Shown: positions 1 through 5,972 of the stretch, piece by piece
How the letters are laid out: every line of letters starts with the position of its first letter
Numbering within the stretch: position 1 is the stretch's first letter
Assembly: GCA_050486105.1 (NCBI GenBank)
Contig: JBJHCR010000295.1
Span: 1-8,035, forward strand
Direction: 5' to 3'
DNA length: 8,035 nt
Origin: JAEXNA01 sp050486105
GTDB lineage: Bacteria > Vulcanimicrobiota > Xenobia > Xenobiales > JADMJV01
Notes under the pieces: model-generated
The model's database searches: none
Told to the model about the DNA's origin: nothing
The model's input: only the letters and a program-made list of their open reading frames with translations
Made by a program: the position numbers and the translations under genes

Positions 1-569
1 GGTGGGGGAGGAGCTTGATCAGGATCTCCGACGTCCTGAGTGGCCTCGGCTCCCGAGGCCTCCTTGATGGCCAAAATATCCCAGGCTGTGCGCCCGTTCT
101 GAGAAATCCCGGCCAGGGTGGTGTCGTAATGGAGCTTGGCATTGTCGAGAGTGACCCGACCCCCGATGACCGCCCCATAAAGTTCACTGTTGCCATTGAT
201 CTCGACATTGATGCCCTTGCCGGCGACCAACACGTGGGCCTCACTGCCGGTCATTCGAAAGGTTCGGTTCTCCTCCAGCATATAGATCTGCAGCCGGCGG
301 GGGGTCGGATCGTTTCCGTTTGTCTTCCTGGTGTTCAGCCGAACATTCTCCAAGGTGACGTTCCCGGCCACATAAATGACAGCCGGAAATTCATCGTTAG
401 CGTGAACGTCGATCCTGGTGCTACCGGCGTCGGGAAAGGTGTCGAGGTCTGATACAAAATCGAGGTCCCCGCTAACGAAGTACTCCCCGGAAAAAATGTT
501 GGTGGCCCGAGCCCAATCGGGGTTGTTGGTTCGAACCCTGAAGTTGCCATAGGAAGCTTGGCGGGGCAA
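1..569 (-). pseudogene. C-terminal part of a PilX-like pilus-associated protein, 5' end cut off by an IS
   Basis: On the minus strand one frame is open from the insertion-sequence edge to the window start, about 190 codons. It begins near SYGNFRVRTNNPDW and continues with GEYFVSGDLDF, VIYVAGNVTLENVRL, LQIYMLEENRTFRMTG, NSELYGAVIGGRVTLDNAKLHYD and AWDILAIKE. This succession of short beta strands, with a 'YGAV...VTL.NA..HYD' ending, is typical of the C-terminal domain of large PilX-N-type proteins found beside type IV pilus genes (family knowledge from memory; no search run). There is no start codon or N-terminal hydrophobic helix: the 5' side stops at the IS200-like right end. The natural 3' end lies outside the window. 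Antisense frames here have no protein-like character. The missing 5' part may be the fragment at 5973-6413. The pilus-related identity is fairly secure; the pseudogene status is inferred from the truncation. Confidence 0.75.
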
Positions 570-577
570 GTCAGGTA

Positions 578-596
578 CCCCCGGCAAAGCCGGGGG
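578..596. repeat. Right-end IS hairpin
   Basis: This is a perfect 8-bp palindrome, CCCCCGGC at 578-585 and GCCGGGGG at 589-596, with an AAA loop. It matches the left-end hairpin at 1203-1219 apart from one loop base and the outermost base pair. In IS200/IS605 elements such imperfect ends are recognised as single-stranded hairpins by TnpA; here it marks the transposase-distal end. Confidence 0.85.
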
Positions 597-597
597 C

Positions 598-653
598 TTG
601 AAATAGCGTGAACCGCTCAAAGCGGTTGTTTCAATGAGCCACTCTAGCGGCTC
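598..653. repeat. Two tandem stem-loops between tnpA stop and IS right end
   Basis: The first hairpin has AACCGCT at 611-617 and AGCGGTT at 621-627, a perfect 7-bp stem with a CAA loop. It can be extended by an outer TTGAAA (598-603)/TTTCAA (629-634) pairing around an internal bulge. The second has GAGCC at 636-640 and GGCTC at 649-653. They lie in the 3' untranslated part of the transposase transcript and have no strong U-tract, so they are more likely right-end DNA or RNA structure than a classical terminator. An AAGCGGTT copy also occurs in the left-end loop near 1142-1149. Confidence 0.55.
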
Positions 654-680
654 TAACTTACGATAGTGGTATTCGGACGA

Positions 681-1118
681 CTACGGACCCGGCCAGAGGT
701 TTAGCTGCTCCAACCGCTTGTCCTCACTTTCTTGATTGCGGATGTACTCTCGGATGGTTGCTTCATCGCGGCCAACGGTTGAGACGAAATATCCCCGCGC
801 CCAGAAATGTTGGCCAGTGAAGTTACTCTTTCTACCTGAGAAGTTGCGAGCGATATGGATCGCGCTCTTACCCTTGATGTACCCCACGACCTGAGCTACT
901 GCATACTTGGGCGGAATCGATATCAGCATATGGACGTGATCTACCAGGAGGTGACCCTCCTCTATCCGACATTCTTTCCGCAGAGCTAACTCACGGAAAA
1001 CACTCCCAAGATGCCTCCGCAACTCCTTGTAGAGCATCTTTCTTCGGTACTTCGGAATAAAAACGACGTGATACTTGCACTCCCATCGGGTTTGGCTTAG
1101 ACTTTGCTGGTCAGTCAA
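681..1118 (-). CDS. tnpA: IS200/IS605-family Y1 HUH transposase TnpA
   Basis: This protein cuts and rejoins single-stranded transposon DNA at hairpin-marked ends, using one tyrosine that becomes covalently attached to DNA. The 145 residues match the normal family size (about 130-155). Key parts are visible: the N-terminal strand CKYHVVFIPKYRRK (residues 14-27), the metal-binding HUH triad HVH at 61-63 in VDHVHMLISIPP, the FWARGYFVSTVGRDE block around 105-119, and the presumed catalytic Tyr125 in EYIRNQE. The helix carrying the tyrosine is complete, so the enzyme looks intact. The start is TTG (1116-1118), preceded six bases upstream by a strong AGGGAG Shine-Dalgarno sequence that is buried in a stem-loop at 1125-1161. 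A TTGACA-like -35 hexamer lies at 1184-1189 on the minus strand, but no convincing -10 follows. No accessory TnpB is present. Family assignment is secure; activity is inferred. Confidence 0.93.
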   Translation of the reverse strand: MTDQQSLSQTRWECKYHVVFIPKYRRKMLYKELRRHLGSVFRELALRKECRIEEGHLLVDHVHMLISIPPKYAVAQVVGYIKGKSAIHIARNFSGRKSNFTGQHFWARGYFVSTVGRDEATIREYIRNQESEDKRLEQLNLWPGP

Positions 1119-1124
1119 TGACAG

Positions 1125-1161
1125 CTCCCTTCTGTAACTTTAAGCGGTTCACAGGAGGGAG
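1125..1161 (-). promoter_or_regulatory. Stem-loop sequestering the tnpA ribosome-binding site
   Basis: Positions 1125-1135 pair with 1151-1161: CTCCCT with AGGGAG, one mismatch, then CTGT with ACAG, closing a 15-nt loop. On the tnpA mRNA the 3' arm is the AGGGAG Shine-Dalgarno itself, six bases before the TTG start, so folding would block ribosome access. An equivalent 5'-UTR stem-loop that represses translation is established for enterobacterial IS200; its presence here is read from the sequence and its function is inferred by analogy. Confidence 0.7.
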
Positions 1162-1202
1162 TCTCTCTTTAGGCTCCAGGATATGTCAAACTTTGGGAGT
1201 CT

Positions 1203-1219
1203 CCCCGGCAGAGCCGGGG
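1203..1219. repeat. Left-end IS hairpin
   Basis: A perfect 7-bp palindrome, CCCCGGC (1203-1209) and GCCGGGG (1213-1219), has an AGA loop and is near-identical to the right-end hairpin. It lies upstream of tnpA and close to the expected left cleavage site. In IS200 elements this hairpin can also act to stop incoming transcription. Confidence 0.85.
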
Positions 1220-1240
1220 GTTTACCAATGATTAATTATC

Positions 1241-1308
1241 ACAAAACGAGCGTCCGCTACGGCCAGTTTCCCCCGGCAATAGGGGCAAAAGAGAGCTTCT
1301 TGAGGATC
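1241..1308 (-). pseudogene. Remnant of a zinc-ribbon C-terminal tail
   Basis: Read on the minus strand, 1308 down to 1241 encodes DPQEALFCPYCRGKLAVADARF. The tail of the 378-aa protein at 6414-7550 reads SPQVLFCPYCGGKLAVADARFC. The first CxxC pair and the intervening residues are kept. The second CxxC is lost: one T appears deleted in the TTTT run, and the insertion sequence begins a few bases further on. There is no start codon; an in-frame TAG lies three codons upstream of the fragment, just after the gspF stop. Most nucleotide differences from the intact copy fall at third codon positions, so this is the end of an old, once-selected paralogue and not a recent copy. The homology is clear; what the complete gene did is unknown. 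Confidence 0.75.
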
Positions 1309-1330
1309 TATCTATGCGATGCACTTCGGG

Positions 1331-2545
1331 TCACAAGCTCTCCACCATCCGAATGATGGGCAAAAGGGTGGCGATGGCTAGAAAGCCGGCCATCAGGCCG
1401 GCAAAGCAAAGCAAAAGCGGTTCGGCGAGTCGGGTAAGATTCTCAAGAGCCATTTGCACCTCTTCCTCAAACGAGGCGCTGGCGCGGGCTAGGACGAGAT
1501 CAAGTTTGCCACTTTCCATCCCGACTTCGATCATAGACAAGACCATGGGGGGAAATAGGGCCTGCCGCTGCAGAGACTGGGAAAGCTCTAGCCCATCGGA
1601 GAAATTCTTCAAGACCTCTTGCAGTTGTCGGCGAACCTCGTCGTTGCCGGCCACGTCTCGAGCCATCGATAGAGCCTGTACGGCCGGGAGCCCAACCTCG
1701 AGGGCGTCGGCCAGCACGTACATGATCTTCGCCGACTCAATCTTCATGATTACCGAACCCAGCACCGGAATCCGAAGTAAGACACGATGAACTCTTAACC
1801 TCAAATCCTTATCGTGGCGAAGCTTATAGCGAACCCCCAGGATCACACCTGATAGGAGCAAACCTCCTCCCAGTAATAGGAGCGGCTGCCGCGCCAGAGA
1901 GGCGATCCCCTGCACGACTCTGGTTGGCCAGGGTAGGGAAGTTCCGAAAGCCGCGAAGAGTCCGCTGTCGCCAGGACCCAAAACTAGCGTAAAAAGGACG
2001 GCCAAAGCAACGATAGCCAATAAAAGAACTGCAGGGTATGTTAAGGCCGAAAGCAAGGACCGGGAAAGGCTGAGCTGCCTCTCTTTGAGGTCAGCCAACT
2101 TACTGGTCACTCGGCCTAATTGCCCTGTTTGCTCGGCCATGGCAACCATGCCGCAACTCACCGAGTCGAAGAGTCGGCCCAATCTCGGATCGGCCATAGA
2201 CCCGCTGAGCGAATTTCCCAGCAAAACTTTCTGGGTCAGATAGGAGAACGCCTCAGCCAGGGTGGAATCGGCCTCCGAAGTGGCCATAAAATCGAGGGCA
2301 TCAGCCAGGGGAACTCCCGATCCTAGCATGGTACTCAGTCGGCGAAAAAAGTTGGCTGAAGCATCCGCCCTGACTCGGAATGGGGGACGCCCGTCCGAGG
2401 CCTCTCGAGCGCTGAGGGGTGAGAGTTCCAGAACCGAAGAGAAGCGGCTCATGAGTTCTCTACGAGCGGCACTTTGGTCTCGTGCCGTGTGACGACCGCT
2501 CACTCTCTGGCCTTCAGCAGTGATCGCCCGATAAGAAAATTCCAT
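1331..2545 (-). CDS. gspF: GspF/PilC-family type II secretion/type IV pilus inner-membrane platform protein
   Basis: This is the polytopic inner-membrane protein on which (pseudo)pilins are assembled; it couples the cytoplasmic assembly ATPase to the growing fibre. At 404 residues it has the usual family length. It carries two T2SF domains, roughly 65-190 and 268-395, each with the conserved Glu-Gly...Gly-Leu signature: MAEQTGQLGRV near 136-146 and MIEVGMESGKLDLVL near 338-352. Hydrophobic segments lie near 166-190, 221-238 and 376-398. The N-terminus MEFSYRAITAEGQRVSG is the standard GspF opening. ATG at 2543-2545 is preceded by GGGGTGAG at good spacing. It is divergent from the minor-pilin operon at 2702 and is not part of a visible gspE/gspF pair. 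PilC is the equivalent name if the machine is a pilus; the sequence alone does not decide. Confidence 0.93.
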   Translation of the reverse strand: MEFSYRAITAEGQRVSGRHTARDQSAARRELMSRFSSVLELSPLSAREASDGRPPFRVRADASANFFRRLSTMLGSGVPLADALDFMATSEADSTLAEAFSYLTQKVLLGNSLSGSMADPRLGRLFDSVSCGMVAMAEQTGQLGRVTSKLADLKERQLSLSRSLLSALTYPAVLLLAIVALAVLFTLVLGPGDSGLFAAFGTSLPWPTRVVQGIASLARQPLLLLGGGLLLSGVILGVRYKLRHDKDLRLRVHRVLLRIPVLGSVIMKIESAKIMYVLADALEVGLPAVQALSMARDVAGNDEVRRQLQEVLKNFSDGLELSQSLQRQALFPPMVLSMIEVGMESGKLDLVLARASASFEEEVQMALENLTRLAEPLLLCFAGLMAGFLAIATLLPIIRMVESL

Positions 2546-2701
2546 GAACTCACCCCAGACTCTAAAACGACAACTCTAGCGAACCGCTTCTATACTGCGT
2601 CGGTCCTTATTGCGGTAACGGCTGGCCCGAGCTTTAGCTTCTCTACACATAAGGGTAAACCCCTGATCTCATAGACAAAATGTGCTACTATCAGAACAGA
2701 C
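2546..2701. promoter_or_regulatory. Divergent intergenic region between gspF and the minor-pilin operon
   Basis: These 156 bp must hold the start signals for both divergent transcripts. The best candidate is TATACT at 2591-2596 on the plus strand, with a weak ACGACA-like -35 18 bp upstream. The same bases read TATAGA on the minus strand, so the two promoters may share a -10 area. Neither has a strong -35. A second plus-strand -10-like TACTAT lies just before the 2702 start but would leave almost no leader. The 2702 gene has no clear Shine-Dalgarno. Confidence 0.35.
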
Positions 2702-4672
2702 ATGAGAGATCAACGAGGGCTGATCCTAATTACGGTTATGTTTTTCGTCTTGCTGGTTGGCTTGTTTGGGGCCGCCATGCTGACCAACGGCCCGGCCATG
2801 GCCAGAATGGCCAATCAAGCCAATGATGAACTGCAGGCTCAGAAGGCCGCCGAGGCCGGTGCAGCCTACGCTCGACTCCAATTGCGGGAGGACTCGGACT
2901 GGAGAGGGGACCAAAACACCGCCACCATCAACCTGCCGGACCTCCAGGTGGTCGAAGCCGAGGGCAACGTTGTCGGCTGGATGAAAAATGACAACGGTGA
3001 GGTCTCGCTTTTTCGCATCCGTTTCAACTACCAAGATGGGGGAGGAGCCGATGGGGACGGCCTGCCAGACCCTCCGGCGGACCTTCGCATCGACACCGTG
3101 TTTTTATCCCTGAATAATGTACGGAACTCTCAAGACAGCATTGTTCCCGCGGTGAATCCGAGTAATTTCCGCGTCGACGACCCGGAATCCGGGGAAATTT
3201 CAGCCCCCCGCGGTACCGCCTTCTTGAGGATTGAAGGACTGGCCGGACCAGCCCTCCGTCAAGTGCAAGGCCCCAGAGATCCCATTGGCCAGGGCCAGCT
3301 CAGCCGGCGGACCCTGAGAGCCATCTACGCCGCTTCAGCCCATCCTTCTATTCCTGACTCGGCCTTATCAGCTGGTAATGGCATCCTCTTGGAACTGGAA
3401 AACGGAGCCGATGTTCTGGCCATCGGTGCGGCTGATGCCAAGCTCCGCTCAAAACGGGGGGTCAGCGTCAAGAGCCCCAGCGACTCACTAAAACCCCTCA
3501 ATCTCGATGGAGAAGTGGGGCGCGACCCACTATACGGCATCGAAGCTGATATGTCTTCCTCGGTCACCGAATCCAACGAAAGCATTGGAGACGGTCGAGA
3601 CTTCCACAATTTGAGCTGGGATCAGGTCCCCCAGGCCTCAACGAGTCCCAGCGATGCGATACAGTTGCCTTGCGGCATTTACATCTGTGACATTTCCGGG
3701 CAATTCCACTATTACGACATGAGCTTGGACGACTATAAGGCCCTAACTCCCGATCCAGCAAACGGAAATGTTCGCCCTGGGGGCGTGCCGTTGAGTAGCA
3801 ACTTTTCCGAACTTCGCGGATCTGATTTGGCTCTGGGCGGCCTGGAAGTGACCACTCCGGGGTCCGAATCTTACAAAACCAACCTAACTATCACTCAGGA
3901 CCTTCGCTTCAATCCGTCTGCTGAAGGACAGCACAATGTGGTTTTTTCCAATTTGTCGGGTCGAGAACTCTACCAGAACGAAGGCGGTGAATACTTGCTG
4001 GGTGGAGTCGATCCCATCACCGGACTATTCGCGCCCCCGGCGGGAATGAAGATCACCAACGCGGTGATCAGCGTACCCAGTGATATGGCCATTCTGGTAG
4101 ACCTGGAGGGAGAGAACGCTTCTTTGACCATAGAGGGGAATGCCGTAGTTGCCGCTCCAAGTATCAAATTGGAAGTCGACCAGGGCCTTTCAGTAGGGAG
4201 TATCGATCAGCGCCTAAGTATCTATACAAAGGAAGACCTCCAGGTGTCCACCTACATCGATCTCCCGGAATTCACCATCGATCTGGGAATGTGGGGTGGA
4301 TACTTTCATTTGCCTGCTTACCAAGGGTACGGAAGTCTCAATCTTCAAGGACTGATCTATGCCTGGGGGGATGCCAACATTTATGCCGGAACACCGGGAC
4401 AGACCTACTCTGCCGGGCAATTTGGTATGGAAACGAACTACGGAGAGGTAAACATCGAAGGTGCCTTAGTAGCCTACGGAGCCGACCCTGGTGAGTTCGA
4501 GGCCCACAACCCGACTACCGGCCCGGGCAGCGACGACCGTGGATTGATTGGTGTGCATGCCATGCGAGCAGAAATCATTTACGACCCCACCAAATTGGTG
4601 GCCGACCCCAACAGCCTTCCCGAGGCAGGAATCCCGGCTTTGATTCGAATTTCTTATGGGTTTGAGTCTTAG
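2702..4672 (+). CDS. Large PilX/GspK-like pilus-tip protein
   Basis: The 656-aa protein begins MRDQRGLILITVMFFVLLVG, a prepilin-like leader (probable cleavage after Gly6), followed by one hydrophobic helix (7-29) and then an amphipathic stretch ending in AAEAG (49-53). This is the pattern of PilX_N proteins. Position +5 after cleavage is Thr, not the usual Glu, as in GspK, the pseudopilin that caps the tip complex. The rest is a long, extracytoplasmic, beta-rich region: an acidic DGGGADGDGLPD loop (112-123) that could bind calcium, NGILLELENGADVLAIGAADAKLR near 226-249, and repeated strand-like blocks such as LTIEGNAVVAAPSIKLEV, LNLQGLIYAWGDANIYAG and VNIEGALVAYGAD toward the C-terminus. It is far longer than typical PilX (~200) or GspK (~330). 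It is first in a three-gene operon and overlaps the next gene by 17 bp. An adhesin or tip role is inferred. Confidence 0.8.
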   Translation: MRDQRGLILITVMFFVLLVGLFGAAMLTNGPAMARMANQANDELQAQKAAEAGAAYARLQLREDSDWRGDQNTATINLPDLQVVEAEGNVVGWMKNDNGEVSLFRIRFNYQDGGGADGDGLPDPPADLRIDTVFLSLNNVRNSQDSIVPAVNPSNFRVDDPESGEISAPRGTAFLRIEGLAGPALRQVQGPRDPIGQGQLSRRTLRAIYAASAHPSIPDSALSAGNGILLELENGADVLAIGAADAKLRSKRGVSVKSPSDSLKPLNLDGEVGRDPLYGIEADMSSSVTESNESIGDGRDFHNLSWDQVPQASTSPSDAIQLPCGIYICDISGQFHYYDMSLDDYKALTPDPANGNVRPGGVPLSSNFSELRGSDLALGGLEVTTPGSESYKTNLTITQDLRFNPSAEGQHNVVFSNLSGRELYQNEGGEYLLGGVDPITGLFAPPAGMKITNAVISVPSDMAILVDLEGENASLTIEGNAVVAAPSIKLEVDQGLSVGSIDQRLSIYTKEDLQVSTYIDLPEFTIDLGMWGGYFHLPAYQGYGSLNLQGLIYAWGDANIYAGTPGQTYSAGQFGMETNYGEVNIEGALVAYGADPGEFEAHNPTTGPGSDDRGLIGVHAMRAEIIYDPTKLVADPNSLPEAGIPALIRISYGFES

Positions 4673-5153
4673 TCGAGGCGCAGAAGGCGCCTCGACCGAA
4701 AAGGCCTACGGCTTCAGCCTGATCGAAGTTGTGATCGGACTAGGAATTCTCGGCTTGGCCTTACTGACATTGCTGACCCTCTGCACCACTGTCCTGCGCT
4801 ACCAACGCCAATCGACCAATGTCATGAATGCCACTCGAGTGAACGACATGGTGGCCGAACGGGCCGTAGCTACTCTGGCTCAAGATAGCCCGACCGGTAG
4901 CCGAGACACATTCTGGGCGAGTTCTTACCCTTATCCCAGTTCCCCCTTTCTCTCTGGCACCGAACAGGTCGGGCGGCAGACTTTCAACTTCGCCGTCCAC
5001 GCCACAGACATTCCCGGACTTGGCGATGCTGGTGCCGATCCTCCCAACCTCTTACGCCGGGTCGACGTCTATGTTTCGTGGGACGACGGCCAGGGCGCAG
5101 AGCGTAAAACTGTCATGTCTACTAGGCTGATCAACAGCGGAGATCAGCCATGA
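4656..5153 (+). CDS. PilV/GspI-like minor prepilin
   Basis: This 165-aa type IV prepilin has a 19-residue leader ending AYG and a cleavage/methylation site G19|FSLIEVV, with Glu24 at the essential +5 position, followed by a hydrophobic helix to about residue 43. The short globular domain contains paired strand-like segments (RQTFNFAVHATDI, RRVDVYVSWDDGQG) and ends VMSTRLI, resembling PilV/GspI minor pilins that seed fibre assembly. The ATG lies inside the last codons of the upstream gene with no Shine-Dalgarno, so translation is probably coupled. A strong hairpin (4672-4696) spans the upstream stop and the leader codons. The stop overlaps the next start (ATGA). The prepilin identity is certain; the PilV/GspI slot rests on size and gene order. 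Confidence 0.88.
   Translation: MGLSLSRGAEGASTEKAYGFSLIEVVIGLGILGLALLTLLTLCTTVLRYQRQSTNVMNATRVNDMVAERAVATLAQDSPTGSRDTFWASSYPYPSSPFLSGTEQVGRQTFNFAVHATDIPGLGDAGADPPNLLRRVDVYVSWDDGQGAERKTVMSTRLINSGDQP
4672..4696 (+). promoter_or_regulatory. Strong GC-rich hairpin across a coding overlap
   Basis: GTCGAGGCGC (4672-4681) and GCGCCTCGAC (4687-4696) form a perfect 10-bp stem with a 5-nt loop. It starts at the last base of the upstream TAG stop and lies within leader codons 6-14 of the downstream prepilin. No U-tract follows, so it is not a standard terminator. A role in mRNA processing or in tuning coupled translation is inferred. Confidence 0.5.
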
Positions 5154-5950
5154 GGCGCGGCCCGGACGGATTCACCATCGCCGAAGTTCTGATCGCCACG
5201 GTGGTCGCCAGCTTGCTCTTGACTTTTGGCTACGCCTTACTTCATATGTCCGGCACCGTCTATAAGCAGGTCTCGGGCCACGACGATGGAGCTCTCCAAA
5301 TGAAAAAAGCCTCCCGACACCTTCACCGAGACTTGGTTTCCAGCCACGCTGGCAGCGTTCGAGTCACTCCAGTAGCTGGCCCCGGCGGCTTGGCCGGGGA
5401 TGCGGTGAGTGCCTTGACAGCTCACGAAGGTGACGACGGGCGAGGGACTGTGTGCACCACCACTGGAGGGAACCCCTACTGGCAAAGGAACGTGCTTTAT
5501 TACCTGACACGACCGCAAGGTGACCCTTGCTCAGGGGTTCAGGACGCGGACGGATATGAAGATGCTTGCCCGCATAAGGTTCTGGTTAGGAAGGTGATCG
5601 ACTTAGCTCCCGCCACCTTCCCCCTACCCACCGGAGATCCGGCCAATGATATGGAAGAACCGCTGGAGAGCGCCGCTCCGTACTTGACTCGCCCAACCCA
5701 AAACTTGAGTGTTTCCTCTATGCTTTCCGAGCCAGGGGTGACCGACGTGGAGGTGGTCGCGATCAACCTCTTGACCATGCGAGTCCGCCAAAACCCCGAC
5801 CCGAACATAAACGGGGAGGTTCAGATCGAGCTGCGAGCTTTCAATGAAGAAGCCTCGCGCCGAACTGTCCAAATCGGTGCGACCACCCTGTCTGACAAAG
5901 ACAGAATGCTGACCCATATCTTTTCTTGCTTTCCCAGAAACAGCCAGTAG
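5150..5950 (+). CDS. PilW/GspJ-like minor prepilin
   Basis: This 266-aa prepilin has a very short leader, MRRGPDG, a cleavage site G7|FTIAEVLI with Glu12 at +5, and a hydrophobic helix (8-31). The amphipathic continuation (KKASRHLHRDLVSS, 52-65) and the ending VQIELRAFNEEASRRTVQIGATTLSD fit PilW/GspJ, the larger minor pilin normally encoded after PilV/GspI. Four cysteines (102, 127, 140, 260) lie in the globular part; those at 127 and 140 flank an acidic DADGYED loop, suggesting disulfides and perhaps metal binding. The ATG overlaps the previous stop as ATGA, indicating coupled translation. It is the last gene of the operon and a weak hairpin follows. A Gly/Pro-rich stretch around 77-84 contains a CCCCGGC/GCCGGGG palindrome that resembles the IS hairpins by chance. 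Confidence 0.87.
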   Translation: MRRGPDGFTIAEVLIATVVASLLLTFGYALLHMSGTVYKQVSGHDDGALQMKKASRHLHRDLVSSHAGSVRVTPVAGPGGLAGDAVSALTAHEGDDGRGTVCTTTGGNPYWQRNVLYYLTRPQGDPCSGVQDADGYEDACPHKVLVRKVIDLAPATFPLPTGDPANDMEEPLESAAPYLTRPTQNLSVSSMLSEPGVTDVEVVAINLLTMRVRQNPDPNINGEVQIELRAFNEEASRRTVQIGATTLSDKDRMLTHIFSCFPRNSQ

Positions 5951-5955
5951 ACACG

Positions 5956-5972
5956 GGACCTTAGGGTCCTTT
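5956..5972 (+). terminator. Weak hairpin terminator after the minor-pilin operon
   Basis: GGACC (5956-5960) and GGTCC (5965-5969) form a 5-bp stem with a TTAG loop followed by only three T residues, five bases after the operon's last stop. The position is right but the stem and U-tract are weak. Confidence 0.4.

Larger units (their letters stand above)
570..1233 (-). mobile_element. IS200/IS605-family insertion sequence (tnpA only)
   Basis: The element is about 660 bp. It contains one Y1 HUH transposase gene on the minus strand, flanked by near-identical hairpins at 578-596 and 1203-1219 (CCCCGGC, short loop, GCCGGGG). Subterminal palindromes instead of terminal inverted repeats, a single small tnpA and no tnpB are the hallmarks of IS200-type elements, which move as single strands and make no target duplication. 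The left end (transposase 5' side) lies near 1220-1240 and the right end near 570-578. The exact cleavage sites cannot be read without an empty site or a second copy. It separates a zinc-ribbon remnant from a truncated PilX-like gene. Confidence 0.85.

Noticed and set aside
15..452. Plus-strand open frame of 145 codons opposite the PilX-like C-terminus
   Set aside because: The minus-strand frame over the same bases has clear family-like beta-strand blocks and runs open to the window edge; the plus frame has no recognisable features and no ribosome-binding site.
335..550. Minus-strand 71-codon frame starting MATSGFEPTTP
   Set aside because: It is out of frame with the PilX-like reading, is Pro/Thr/Phe-rich without domain character, and covers the same bases as the supported fragment.
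681..1118. Possible IS605-type element with a TnpB/omega RNA partner
   Set aside because: There is no tnpB-like sequence between the hairpins or next to them; the element is too short for one.
1314..1790. Plus-strand 158-codon frame
   Set aside because: It is Ser/Arg-rich antisense of the well-supported GspF gene and has no independent evidence.
5380..5399. CCCCGGC/GCCGGGG palindrome inside the PilW-like gene, resembling the IS end hairpins
   Set aside because: It encodes an in-frame Gly/Pro-rich stretch, has a longer loop and shares no flanking bases with the IS ends, so it is not an IS scar.
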